Shown here: positions 25,722-34,264 of the stretch, one piece after another | Layout: every line of letters begins with the position of its first letter | How positions within the stretch are numbered: position 1 is the first letter of the stretch | NCBI GenBank assembly: GCA_016463765.1 | Contig: JAEMQS010000003.1 | Location: forward strand, 1 to 64,000 | Direction: 5' to 3' | Length of the DNA: 64,000 nt | Origin: Solirubrobacteraceae bacterium | GTDB taxonomy: Bacteria; Actinomycetota; Thermoleophilia; Solirubrobacterales; Solirubrobacteraceae | Notes under the pieces: model-generated | What the model was told of the DNA's origin: nothing | What the model saw: only the letters and a program-made list of their open reading frames with translations | The model's database searches: none | Made by a program: the position numbers and the translations under genes

Positions 25722-26634
25722 CGAGCTGCACCGAGGACGCCAGCTCGCGGATCGTGTCAGCGTGACCGGTTCCCAGGCCCCGGCGCAGGAAGTTCGCGGC
25801 GCCCGCGGCGGCGCCCGTGGTCAGCGCCTCGCGCCAGTCGCCACCGGCGGCCATGACCGCCGCGGTCGCACCCATCATCGAGTCGCCGCAGCCCTCGCGG
25901 TACCCGTGGTCGAACGACGGGGCGGTCAGCTCCCAGCGTTCGTCACCGGCGAAGACCGCGGCCGGGAGTTCGCCCCGCGTGATGACGACCGTCCCGACCC
26001 CGTGCTCGCGGATCCGGCCGACCGCCGCGACGAGCTCGTCGTCCGCGCCGACCGAACCGGTGACGAACTCCGCGAGCTCCCAGTCGTTGATCTTCACGAG
26101 GTCCACCCCTCCGCGCAGCGCGCCGTCCAGACGCGGGCTCGAGAGATCGGCGAGCACCCGGACGCCGTGGGCGTGCGCGTCGGCGGCGATCCGCTCGTAG
26201 ACCTCGGGGCCCAGCGCGTCGCCCGGGTACGGGTTGCACAGCACGAGCAGCCGCGTCTGCAACGCCGACGCGACCGTCGCCGCCACGAGGTCGTCGATCT
26301 CGTGCCGGTCCGGCGGCGAGCTCAGGGCGTGCGCGATCGGGTCGCGCTCACCGGTGCGCCGGTCGTAGACGTAGGACCCGCTGTCAGCGGGGGTCGCGAC
26401 CATGCGGCGCTCGCACGGCAGCGCGTCGATGAGCGGGCCGAGGATCGCGCCGGTCTCGCCGCCCAGGTACCCGCACATGACCGGGTGCGCGCCCAGCGCC
26501 GCCGCCATCCGCGCGACCCACACGCCCTGCCCGGCGGGGTGCAGGTGGATCTCGTCGGCGCCGTCGGGGTGCCGCTCGATGGTGACCGAGAGCAGGGGGT
26601 GCGGCCCGAAGATCGTGACGTCCGCCGCGTCCAT
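25705..26634 (-). CDS. PfkB-family carbohydrate kinase
   Basis: A 309-residue ribokinase-like sugar kinase. The C-terminal signature GYREGCGDSMMGATAAVMAAGG holds the catalytic aspartate, with GCGD instead of the commoner GAGD. The N-terminal half shows the substrate region HLHPAGQGVWVARMAAALG and ETGAILGPL, close to phosphofructokinase/tagatose-kinase members. The ATG at 26634 is selected; a GTG at 26655 would add seven residues. Sugar specificity is not clear. It lies downstream of amt with 27 bp between and may be in the same transcript. Confidence 0.85.
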   Translation of the reverse strand: MDAADVTIFGPHPLLSVTIERHPDGADEIHLHPAGQGVWVARMAAALGAHPVMCGYLGGETGAILGPLIDALPCERRMVATPADSGSYVYDRRTGERDPIAHALSSPPDRHEIDDLVAATVASALQTRLLVLCNPYPGDALGPEVYERIAADAHAHGVRVLADLSSPRLDGALRGGVDLVKINDWELAEFVTGSVGADDELVAAVGRIREHGVGTVVITRGELPAAVFAGDERWELTAPSFDHGYREGCGDSMMGATAAVMAAGGDWREALTTGAAAGAANFLRRGLGTGHADTIRELASSVQLVRTAG

Positions 26635-26661
26635 GGACCGCACCCTGTCACACACGTCGCG

Positions 26662-27960
26662 TCAGACGAGCGCCTTCTCCTGCTCGGGCTCGTCCTCGAA
26701 CTCCACCGCCCCGTCATGCACGACGAGGATGGCGCCCTCACCCGTGGCGTAGGCCTCCTCGCCGTGGGCGACGATGTCGAGCCCCATCGCCTCCTGCTCC
26801 GGGGTCGCGCGCAGCGGCATGACCAGCCCGATGGCCTTCAGCAGCAGGAACGTCATGACGAACGCGTACACCGGTGCCGCACCGGCGGCGACGAGCTGCG
26901 AGCCGAGCTGACCCCAGTCGCCGTACAGGGCGCCGTCGGCGACGCCGTTCCAGGACGCGTTGGCCACGAGGCCGATGAACACGATCCCGATGAGGCCCGC
27001 CAGGCCGTGGGCGCCGAGGACGTCGAGCGTCTCGTCCACGCGGGTCCGCGGCCGCCACATGATCACCGCGTAGCACGGAAGCGCCGCGACGACGCCGAGC
27101 GCCATCGCCCAGCCCGGGCTGATGAAGCCCGCCGCCGGGGTGATCGCCACGCAGCCGACGATGATCGCCGTCGCCGCGCCGATCGCGGTCACGTGCCGCG
27201 AGCGCAGCGCGTCGAGGACGAACCACGTCGCCAGCGCGCACGCCGGGGTCAGCAGCGTGTTGACGAAGCCCAGGATGCCCGCGTTGCCGACGGAGAACCC
27301 GCTGCCGCCGTTGAAGCCGAACCAGCCGAACCACAGCAGGCCCGCACCGAGCAGCACGTAGACGGCGTTGTGCGGCAGGAACGCCTGGCGCCCGTAGTCA
27401 CGCCGCGCGCCGACGACCAGCGCCGCGGCGAGCGCGCTGAAGCCCGACGCCATCTCGACCGGCACGCCGCCGGCGAAGTCCAGCGTCCCCTGCTCCTGCA
27501 GCCAGCCGCCGCCGAACGCCCAGTGCGCGAGCACGGCGTACACCAGCACCGACCACAGCGCGCTGAACAGCAGGAACGGCCCGAAGCGCATCCGCTCGAC
27601 GACCGCGCCGGAGACGAGCGCCGTGGTGATGATGCAGAACGTCGCCTGGAAGGCGAAGAACAGCAGGTGCGGGATCGTGAGCCCCTCGCGCGGGAGGAAG
27701 TCGACGCCCTGCAGGAAGACGTGGTCGAACCCGCCGATGATCCCGTTGGAGTCCCCGCCGAACGCCAGCGAGTAGCCGATCGTGGCCCAGGTGATGGTCG
27801 ACACCGCGAGCGCGGCGACGCACATCATGAAGGTGTTCAGCGTGTTCTTCGAACGGACCAGCCCGGCGTAGAACAGGCCGAGCGCCGGCGTCATGAGCAG
27901 GACGAGCGCCGTGGCGGCGAGCATCCAGGCGGTGTCGCCCGCGTTGATCTCGGGGCTCAT
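26662..27960 (-). CDS. amt: Ammonium transporter, Amt family
   Basis: A 432-residue, about 11-helix channel for ammonium. Family signatures include MTPALGLFYAGLVRSKN, FGGDSNGIIGG, FGWFGFNGGSG and the cytoplasmic tail GLDIVAHGEEAYATGEG. The second pore histidine is kept (His318 in LGAHGLAG). At the first pore position GGTVVHI of E. coli AmtB becomes GGVPVEM, giving Glu169, a change known from yeast Mep1/Mep3. It overlaps the PII gene by ATGA, the usual glnK-amt order. Control by PII plugging the channel is expected. Confidence 0.95.
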   Translation of the reverse strand: MSPEINAGDTAWMLAATALVLLMTPALGLFYAGLVRSKNTLNTFMMCVAALAVSTITWATIGYSLAFGGDSNGIIGGFDHVFLQGVDFLPREGLTIPHLLFFAFQATFCIITTALVSGAVVERMRFGPFLLFSALWSVLVYAVLAHWAFGGGWLQEQGTLDFAGGVPVEMASGFSALAAALVVGARRDYGRQAFLPHNAVYVLLGAGLLWFGWFGFNGGSGFSVGNAGILGFVNTLLTPACALATWFVLDALRSRHVTAIGAATAIIVGCVAITPAAGFISPGWAMALGVVAALPCYAVIMWRPRTRVDETLDVLGAHGLAGLIGIVFIGLVANASWNGVADGALYGDWGQLGSQLVAAGAAPVYAFVMTFLLLKAIGLVMPLRATPEQEAMGLDIVAHGEEAYATGEGAILVVHDGAVEFEDEPEQEKALV

Positions 27961-28313
27961 GCCGCACCCACCGGCGTGACGGCGCTGTCGTCGCTCTCGC
28001 CCGTGCGGATGCGGACGACCCGCTCCAGCGGCACGACGAAGATCTTCCCGTCGCCGACCTCGCCGGTCCGGCCGCCCTCACACAGCGCCTCGATCGTCGG
28101 ATCGACGAACTCGTCGGAGACCGCGATCTCGAACCGCACCTTCTCGGCGAGGCCCATGCGGACGGTCGTGCCGCGGTACGTCTCCACGCGGTCGAGCTCA
28201 CCTCCGTGGCCCTGGACGCGCGTCATGGACAAGCCGCGCACCTTGGCGCGGTACAGCGAATGCAGGACGTCGTTGACCTTCTCAGGCCGGACGATCCCGA
28301 TGACGAGCTTCAT
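27957..28313 (-). CDS. glnK: PII-family nitrogen regulator (GlnK-like)
   Basis: A 118-residue PII signal protein that would bind ATP/ADP and 2-oxoglutarate and gate the adjacent Amt. The core fold is well kept: MKLVIGIVRPEKVNDV, VRGLSMTRVQGHG, the B-loop TGEVGDGKIFVVPLERVVRIRTGE. The T-loop reads YRGTTVRMGLAEK, so the plug arginine R47 is present but position 51, the tyrosine uridylylated or adenylylated in other bacteria, is valine. Covalent control at that site is therefore impossible. It is the first gene of the glnK-amt pair. Confidence 0.94.
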   Translation of the reverse strand: MKLVIGIVRPEKVNDVLHSLYRAKVRGLSMTRVQGHGGELDRVETYRGTTVRMGLAEKVRFEIAVSDEFVDPTIEALCEGGRTGEVGDGKIFVVPLERVVRIRTGESDDSAVTPVGAA

Positions 28314-28502
28314 GCCGTGCGCTCCTGACCTCGGGCGAAACTTGGGGACAGGGCAGGCTCTCGCGGCAGGAAGCGTGCGTCGTTATCCGGCTGGACAACG
28401 CCACGGGCGGGCGTTTCGACCTGATGTACAAGCGGACGGCCGATCACTTCGACTGGATGTCCAACTGCCGAGCACGCGTGCGCGGTGCGGGACACTTCCG
28501 TC

Positions 28503-29090
28503 ATGCGCAAGCTTCAGAGCCAGGCGGTGCACCACATCACGCTGACGGGCGCCGGCCGCCAGACCTCCATCGACTTCTGGGAGGGCGTCCTCGGGATGCC
28601 CTTCATCTTCGAACAGCCGAATCTCGACAACCCCGACGAGAGCCACCTCTACTTCGACCCGGGCGACGGGCGGCTCATCACGATCTTCACCGATGAGAGC
28701 CGGACGGGCGACGGCGAGCGCACGCCGACCGACCCCGGCTGCGTGCACCACATCGCGTTCTCACTGTCGAACGCGTCGTTCCGCCAGGCCGTCGAGCGGC
28801 TCGACGAGCGCGGCATCACGCACAGCGGCGTGAAGGACCGCGGGTTCATGGACTCGATCTACTTCAAGGACCCGCTCGGGCTGCTCATCGAGTTGGCGTC
28901 CTACAGGTTCGAGCCGCCGGCTGGGTGCACGCACAGCGATGTCCTCCTCGAGGCGCACAAGCTGCGCGTCGAGCGCGACGAGTACAACATCGCGCCGACT
29001 CACCTGGCGGACGCCATCGAGATCCTGACGACCCGCACGCGGCCGTCGCTCTCGCAGGACCGAACGGCGAAGGACCCGTACGCGTCCTGA
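28503..29090 (+). CDS. VOC-family protein (glyoxalase/ring-cleavage dioxygenase-like)
   Basis: A 195-residue protein starting MRKLQSQAVHHITLTG. It has two VOC half-modules, with candidate metal residues in VHHITL, CVHHIAFSL and IELASY. The C-terminal tail from about residue 150 (TRTRPSLSQDRT) is not part of the fold and looks disordered. An upstream GTG-type extension adds six residues; the ATG was preferred. It stands alone between the PII gene (divergent) and the HET-C-like gene; its reaction is unknown. Confidence 0.8.
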   Translation: MRKLQSQAVHHITLTGAGRQTSIDFWEGVLGMPFIFEQPNLDNPDESHLYFDPGDGRLITIFTDESRTGDGERTPTDPGCVHHIAFSLSNASFRQAVERLDERGITHSGVKDRGFMDSIYFKDPLGLLIELASYRFEPPAGCTHSDVLLEAHKLRVERDEYNIAPTHLADAIEILTTRTRPSLSQDRTAKDPYAS

Positions 29091-29142
29091 CGGGGAGGTG
29101 GTCCATGTCCTGGACTGGACCGGGCGCAACCGAGGGCGGATC

Positions 29143-29169
29143 GTGAGGGGGATGTCATCAGCCCCTCAC
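29143..29169 (+). terminator. Hairpin between the VOC and HET-C-like genes
   Basis: GTGAGGGG (29143-29150) and CCCCTCAC (29162-29169) form a perfect 8-bp stem with an 11-nt loop, 52 nt after the VOC stop and 17 nt before the next start. A terminator for the first gene is likely; a leader structure of the second is the alternative. Confidence 0.45.
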
Positions 29170-29186
29170 CTCGGGAGTCACCTGCC

Positions 29187-31586
29187 ATGTTCCGCCCCGC
29201 CGGTCGTCCTGCACCTGCCGATCCCGCGTGGCGATCCCTGAGACGGACGCTCGTGGCCGCCGCGGCGGCCACGTGTGCGCTCACGCTCACCACCTCGACC
29301 GCCCACGCGTTCGACACCCAGGCCCACGCGGACATGACGCGCGACGCGCTCACGGCCGAGGGGTTCATCCCGTCGGCGGCGAATGTCGGCGTGGTCGACA
29401 ACTGGTTCGTCGACTACTACACGAACCCCGGCAAGAACCCGTACTCGGGGCACGCGGGCTTCTGGATCGGGCTCACGCGGCTGGGCCTCAGCCGTGAGGA
29501 GTGGCCGTTCTACCTCGTCGACGCCTCGCAGCGCCTGCACTTCGACGCCTCGCGGCGCACGCCGGAGATGCCCGACCTGTCGACCACCGCCGGTGTCGAC
29601 CAGGAGTGGCAGCGGCTCATGCACCTGACGCGCCGGATCATCCGGATCGCCGGCGAGAAGAACGACCCGGCGGCGGTCATGGCGGTGCTCGGCACGTCGC
29701 TGCATTCGGTCCAGGACTTCTACTCCCACAGCAACTGGGTCGAGGACCCGAACCCGGAGCCTGGCCGCGGCGGGCCCGGCATCTCACGGCTCGGCTACGG
29801 CGACCTGCCCACATGGTTCGACGTGCCGCCGAACGTCCGCGAGAAGCTCGTCGGCGACCGCGCGGTGTACACGGGCGTGCAGGGCATCCCGCGCGGGCAC
29901 GGGCACTGGCGATCGGACGAGAACGCATCCCTCCATGGGGGCCTGAACAAGGACCACAACGGGCGCCCGAAGTACCAGGAGGCCTACATCACCGCGTACT
30001 TCGCCACCCGTCAGTGGGTCCGCGCGGTGCGGACGTGGCTGGGCAACGAGCCGCTCTGGGCCCGCGCGATGACGATCCCCAACAGCCGCGCGCTCGAGGA
30101 GGACGTCCAGGCGTCCGAGGAGGTCTCGAAGTACAGCGGCCACTGGCAGGGCGGCGGCGAGCCGTGCCTGCCCACGACGTGCGGCGAGCGCAACGGCAAG
30201 GCAGGCGCGATCGTCAGCCTGCGCAACGCGCTCGAGTCGTTCCACGACGATCCTCCGTCGCGGTTCCGCAAGGCGGTCAACGAGTACCTCCCCGAGTACC
30301 GCCTCTATCCGAAGGACATCCCGCGTATCGCCGACCTGCCGTCGAGCCGCACGGACCAGATCCTGACGCGCTTCGTGAAGCTCGAGGTGGCCGACTACTG
30401 GGGCATCAACCTCACGGACCCGGTGGGCGAGGCGGACATCTACGCGCGCGCCCGGATCAACGGGCAGCCGTTCACCTCGACGGTCATCAACGACGTGGAC
30501 AAGTTCCACTTCCCGCGTCCGTACGCGCCGTTCTCCTGGATCCGCTCGGTGCCCGCGCCGTTTCGCGCGAGCACGCCGATCACGTCCATGACGGTCCGCA
30601 TCGAGACCGGGGACAAGCGGTATGCCGGCACCGATGACGACGTGTACCTGCGCATCAACCGCCGCCAGCGCTTCTCGCTTGAGAAGGCCGCGTACAACGA
30701 CTTCGAGCGCGACGATGACGACACGTACAGCGTCCCGATCGGCGCGGCCACCCGCGATGGCCTGACGATCGGCGACCTCGACGAGGTCACGATCGAGAAG
30801 AGCCGCGACGGCGCGGGCGGTGGCTGGTTCCTCGGCGGCGTGACGCTCACCGTCAATGGCAAGGAGGTCGTGCGCGAGCGCCGCGTCAACCGCTGGCTCG
30901 AGAACTCGAGGCGGACATGGCGAGCCCCGCGGCTCGCGCGCGACCATCGACTCACCGACGACACGATCCCCGTGTGGCTCGAATTGAAGGAGGACGACTT
31001 CGGCCCCGACGACACCGGCGACCTCAACGACCTCGACCGGCACACGTCGCTGCCGATCTCCTACCGGATCGGTACGTCCGTACAGGGCGTCGGGCTCGGC
31101 GGGCACAAGCTTCGGGGACGTCTGTCCCTGGACAACGGCGACCGCGCGCGGGTGACGTGGCGACTGACGCCGGTCGTCGTCTGGAACGCGCCGCCCCTGC
31201 CGGCCGCGTCGACCCCGAACCCCGAGCCTGTGCCGGAGCCCACGCCGGACCCGGTCCCGGATCCGACGCCCGGACCGACCCCCGACCCGACGCCGGGCGG
31301 GAGCCCCGATCTCGTCATCACCCAGATGACCGGGGACGTGGTCACGGTGAAGAACCAGGGGCCGAAGGCCGCCGGCGCGTTCACTGTCCGGGTCACCGAC
31401 ACGAACGGCATGCTGCGGGGGACGATGCGCGTCGATGGCGGGCTCGCCCCTGGCGCGGAGACCACGGTGCCGTACAACTCACCGTCGTGCGCGGTCCGCT
31501 ATCGCGCGGTGGCGGATTCCGGCCTGGAGGTCGCCGAGTCCGACGAGACGAACAACGCGAAGGAGTTCTTCTACACCGTGTGCTGA
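29187..31586 (+). CDS. Secreted HET-C-like protein with C-terminal CARDB domain
   Basis: A 799-residue exported protein. A signal peptide ends near TSTAHA. The mature N-terminus, FDTQAHADMTRDAL, and LGTSLHSVQDFYSHSNWVE (about 168-186) match the Het-C/zinc-dependent phospholipase C-like helical domain, whose His and Asp residues could bind metal. A long middle region (about 390-670) of beta-type sequence follows. A Pro-rich linker then leads to a CARDB adhesion-type domain at about 705-799 (PDLVITQMTGDVVTVKNQG, ESDETNNAKEF). Phospholipase activity is possible but unproven. No immunity-like gene follows; it converges with a PIN remnant. Confidence 0.82.
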   Translation: MFRPAGRPAPADPAWRSLRRTLVAAAAATCALTLTTSTAHAFDTQAHADMTRDALTAEGFIPSAANVGVVDNWFVDYYTNPGKNPYSGHAGFWIGLTRLGLSREEWPFYLVDASQRLHFDASRRTPEMPDLSTTAGVDQEWQRLMHLTRRIIRIAGEKNDPAAVMAVLGTSLHSVQDFYSHSNWVEDPNPEPGRGGPGISRLGYGDLPTWFDVPPNVREKLVGDRAVYTGVQGIPRGHGHWRSDENASLHGGLNKDHNGRPKYQEAYITAYFATRQWVRAVRTWLGNEPLWARAMTIPNSRALEEDVQASEEVSKYSGHWQGGGEPCLPTTCGERNGKAGAIVSLRNALESFHDDPPSRFRKAVNEYLPEYRLYPKDIPRIADLPSSRTDQILTRFVKLEVADYWGINLTDPVGEADIYARARINGQPFTSTVINDVDKFHFPRPYAPFSWIRSVPAPFRASTPITSMTVRIETGDKRYAGTDDDVYLRINRRQRFSLEKAAYNDFERDDDDTYSVPIGAATRDGLTIGDLDEVTIEKSRDGAGGGWFLGGVTLTVNGKEVVRERRVNRWLENSRRTWRAPRLARDHRLTDDTIPVWLELKEDDFGPDDTGDLNDLDRHTSLPISYRIGTSVQGVGLGGHKLRGRLSLDNGDRARVTWRLTPVVVWNAPPLPAASTPNPEPVPEPTPDPVPDPTPGPTPDPTPGGSPDLVITQMTGDVVTVKNQGPKAAGAFTVRVTDTNGMLRGTMRVDGGLAPGAETTVPYNSPSCAVRYRAVADSGLEVAESDETNNAKEFFYTVC

Positions 31587-31592
31587 GCGGCG

Positions 31593-31867
31593 TCAGACAC
31601 GGAGGACGTCGACCGCCGAAAGCTGCTGAAGTCCGCGTCCTGCGTCACGACGGGTACGCCGTGGCGCAGGGCGGTCGCTGCGATCCATGCGTCGTGGAGA
31701 CGCACGCGGCGGCCTGCCTCGAGCTCGGTCGCGGCGATGCGTGACCAGCAGCTCGCGACCTCGGCGTCGACCGGCAGGAGCGGAAACGCGCTGCGGACGG
31801 CGGAGAGCGTCGCGAGCCGACGCGCCCGGGTCGCGCCATGGGCACAACCGCAGCACCGCTGTGCCAC
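31593..31867 (-). pseudogene. PIN-domain (VapC-like) toxin remnant, 5' truncated and frameshifted
   Basis: Only the C-terminal half of a PIN ribonuclease is recognisable: LPVDAEVASCWSRIAATEL, RRVRLHDAWIAATALRHG, PVVTQDADF. The first 40-50 residues, with the first catalytic aspartate, are missing because the ABC permease gene ends at 31886. After ADF the frame runs into SSFRRSTSS, whereas the plus-one frame gives QQLSAVDVLRV and a stop at 31593, the normal PIN ending. One indel near 31630 therefore separates the two. No antitoxin gene is present. An intact toxin is unlikely. Confidence 0.7.
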
Positions 31868-31885
31868 AGGGTGGCATGGAGCCGA

Positions 31886-34264
31886 TCACCCGTACCGCAG
31901 CGCGTCCCCCGGCCGCAGCCGCACCGCGCGGCGCACCGGGACCAGCAGCACGAGCACCGCGAGCACGATCGTCCCCACGAAGGTCACCGCGAGGTGCGCC
32001 GGCGGGAACGTGAACGCGAGGTCCGTGTTCGCGACGTCGGACGTCAGCGCCAGCAGGCCGTGCGCCATGGCCCAGCCAAGCGGGACACCGACCAGCCAGC
32101 CGGCGAGCGCCACCACGACCCCCTCGGTGCCGAAGATGCCGCGCACGTCGCGCGCGCGAGCGCCGGTGCACCGGAGCATCCCGATCTCGCGGGTCCGCTC
32201 GATCACCCCCATCGTGATCGCGTTGACGAGGCCGACCAGGCTGATCGCGACGATCAGCAGGCCCAGCACGCTGATCGAGGTCGTCAGGCTCGAGTTCGAC
32301 GCCGCCTGGTCGCGCTCGGAGATGTACTTGATCTGCGTCGTGAGCTGGTTGCCGGCGGCGCCGAGCGTGTCCTCCAGGTCGGTGCTGAGCCGGTCGACCG
32401 CCGCGTCCTCCGTTGACGCCGAACGCACCCACACGTTGTTCACCGCGTCGGGCGTGCCGAGCGCCGACTGCAGCGTGCGCAGCGGGAGGTAGACCATCGC
32501 CCCCTGGAACACCTCGTTCGTCGTGACGCCGACCACCCGCACCCGGGTGACCCCCGCGGCGGTCCGCACCGGCAGCGTGTCGCCGACACCGACGCCCGCG
32601 GTCTCGCCCACCGCCGCGCCGATCACCGCGACCGGCGCCCGCGAGCGCACCTCCTCCGGCGAGTACCACCGCCCGGCGACCAGTTCGGGCTCGTACATCG
32701 GGTTGTCGGGCAGGCCCCACGTCTGCACGTTCGTCCCGGCCACCCGCGCGCCGTTGGTCAGCAGCGGCTGCGTCTCGGCGACTCCCGGCAGGCCCGCGAC
32801 GGTCCGGAGTGCCGCGGCATCGAACGGCTTGCTCGCGTAGGTCGTCGCCCACACGTCCCAGCGCGCGTTCGCGAAGAACCCGCGCGTGAGATCGCCCACC
32901 GAGGTGCCGAGCGCCAGCACCGCGAGCAGGGTGCCGACGGCGAGCGCGACCTGCACGGTCGTCGCGAAGGTCCGGCGCTTGCGGCGCGCCACGCCGCGCA
33001 GGCCGATCTGCGCGCTGCGCGGCAGGAACCGCACCCGGCGCAGCAGCGCGTCGAGCCGCCCCTGCCCGCCCAGCGCAGACCCGCTCGCGTCGAGCGCCTC
33101 GCGCACCGGCAGCCGGGCGGCCCGGCGGATCGCCGGCGTGGCGGCGAGGGGTGGCCCGACCAACCCCACGACGAGGCTCGCGAGCAGGATCGTCGCGTCG
33201 ACCTGGAAGCTCGGCTCGATGCCGTAGAAGCTCGAGGCGAAGTACGACGTCACCGCGTTGGACAGCAACACGCCGAGCACGACCCCGACGGCCGCGCCGA
33301 GGACGCCGAGCAGCAGCGCGGTCCGCCGGTAGACCCGCGAGACCTGCCGCCGGGTCGCGCCGATCGCCTTCATCGCCGCGATCTCGCTCGTCTGCTCGCC
33401 GATGAGCGTGCCCATGGTGTTCGACAGCAGGACGAGCGCCGAGACCAGCGCCAGGATGGTGATGACCGACATGATCGAGACCACCTGCTCGAACAGCGCC
33501 TTGCCCGGGTACTCGCCGGCCGCACGGATCTCGGGGTAGTCGGCGTAGCCCGTGAAGCCGGGGACGCCCGCGAGCCGGCGCCGCACCTCCTCCGCGGTCC
33601 GCTCTGACGCGGGGCGGCTCGCGTCCCGCAGCCGCATCGCGAGCATCGTCGTCCCGGCTTCGCCGCTGAGCTGGGCGACGGTCTCGGGGGTCGCATAGAA
33701 GACGGCGAAGCCCTCGCTGGAGACGAGCTGCGATCCGCCGAGGTACTGGCCGGTGCCGGTGATCGGCAGCGCGGTCGCCGCGCCGTCGGCGCCGATGATC
33801 CGCACCTCGCTGCCCGGCGCACCCTCGTACTTGTCCTTCGGCGCGTTCTGGCTGTCGGTCAGCAGCTCGCCCGTCCGTGGCGCGGCCCCGCCGGTGCGGC
33901 TGATGACGTCCGCGCGCTGCGCCGCGAAGTCCGGGACGCCGATCACCAGCGCCTTCTGGCGCCGCTCGCCGACGTACACACGCGTGGAGAAGATGCTCTT
34001 CGGTTGGACCGCTTCGACGTTCGGCACCGCGGCGACGTCGCGCAGCGCCGCATCGGAGAGTTCCACCGGCCGCATCGTCACCGTCAGGTCGGCCAGGCGC
34101 GTCGACGCGATCTCGCGATCCATCGTCTGCTCCATAAGCGACGGGACCGCCAGGATCCCGACGCTCGCCACCGCGATCGCGAGCGTGACGATGGTCAGCA
34201 GCGCGCGGGTCTTACGACGCGTGAGGTCGGTGAACGACTTGCGCTGGGCGGCGGTGAGCGCCAC
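31886..34264 (-). CDS. ABC transporter permease with two FtsX/MacB domains
   Basis: A 792-residue permease of the MacB/LolE type. An N-terminal helix and periplasmic region (about 20-250) precede the first FtsX bundle (about 270-390, ALVSALVLLSNTMGTLIGE). A second periplasmic part and a second FtsX bundle (about 660-790, LGLLIVAISLVGLVNAITMGV, ARDVRGIFGTEGVV) follow. This type exports peptides, lipids or lipoproteins by mechanotransmission. The GTG start lies six bases after the point where a frame-restored ATPase would stop; as sequenced the ATPase overlaps it by 53 bp. It probably pairs with that ATPase. Confidence 0.92.
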   Translation of the reverse strand: MALTAAQRKSFTDLTRRKTRALLTIVTLAIAVASVGILAVPSLMEQTMDREIASTRLADLTVTMRPVELSDAALRDVAAVPNVEAVQPKSIFSTRVYVGERRQKALVIGVPDFAAQRADVISRTGGAAPRTGELLTDSQNAPKDKYEGAPGSEVRIIGADGAATALPITGTGQYLGGSQLVSSEGFAVFYATPETVAQLSGEAGTTMLAMRLRDASRPASERTAEEVRRRLAGVPGFTGYADYPEIRAAGEYPGKALFEQVVSIMSVITILALVSALVLLSNTMGTLIGEQTSEIAAMKAIGATRRQVSRVYRRTALLLGVLGAAVGVVLGVLLSNAVTSYFASSFYGIEPSFQVDATILLASLVVGLVGPPLAATPAIRRAARLPVREALDASGSALGGQGRLDALLRRVRFLPRSAQIGLRGVARRKRRTFATTVQVALAVGTLLAVLALGTSVGDLTRGFFANARWDVWATTYASKPFDAAALRTVAGLPGVAETQPLLTNGARVAGTNVQTWGLPDNPMYEPELVAGRWYSPEEVRSRAPVAVIGAAVGETAGVGVGDTLPVRTAAGVTRVRVVGVTTNEVFQGAMVYLPLRTLQSALGTPDAVNNVWVRSASTEDAAVDRLSTDLEDTLGAAGNQLTTQIKYISERDQAASNSSLTTSISVLGLLIVAISLVGLVNAITMGVIERTREIGMLRCTGARARDVRGIFGTEGVVVALAGWLVGVPLGWAMAHGLLALTSDVANTDLAFTFPPAHLAVTFVGTIVLAVLVLLVPVRRAVRLRPGDALRYG

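Noticed and set aside
25552-28545. Open frame of nearly 1000 codons on the plus strand
   Set aside because: It lies over PfkB, amt and glnK on the other strand, is Arg/Pro-rich and has no domain; treated as a shadow.
31571-31867. Functional VapC toxin
   Set aside because: The N-terminal catalytic part is missing, a frameshift affects the end and there is no antitoxin gene.
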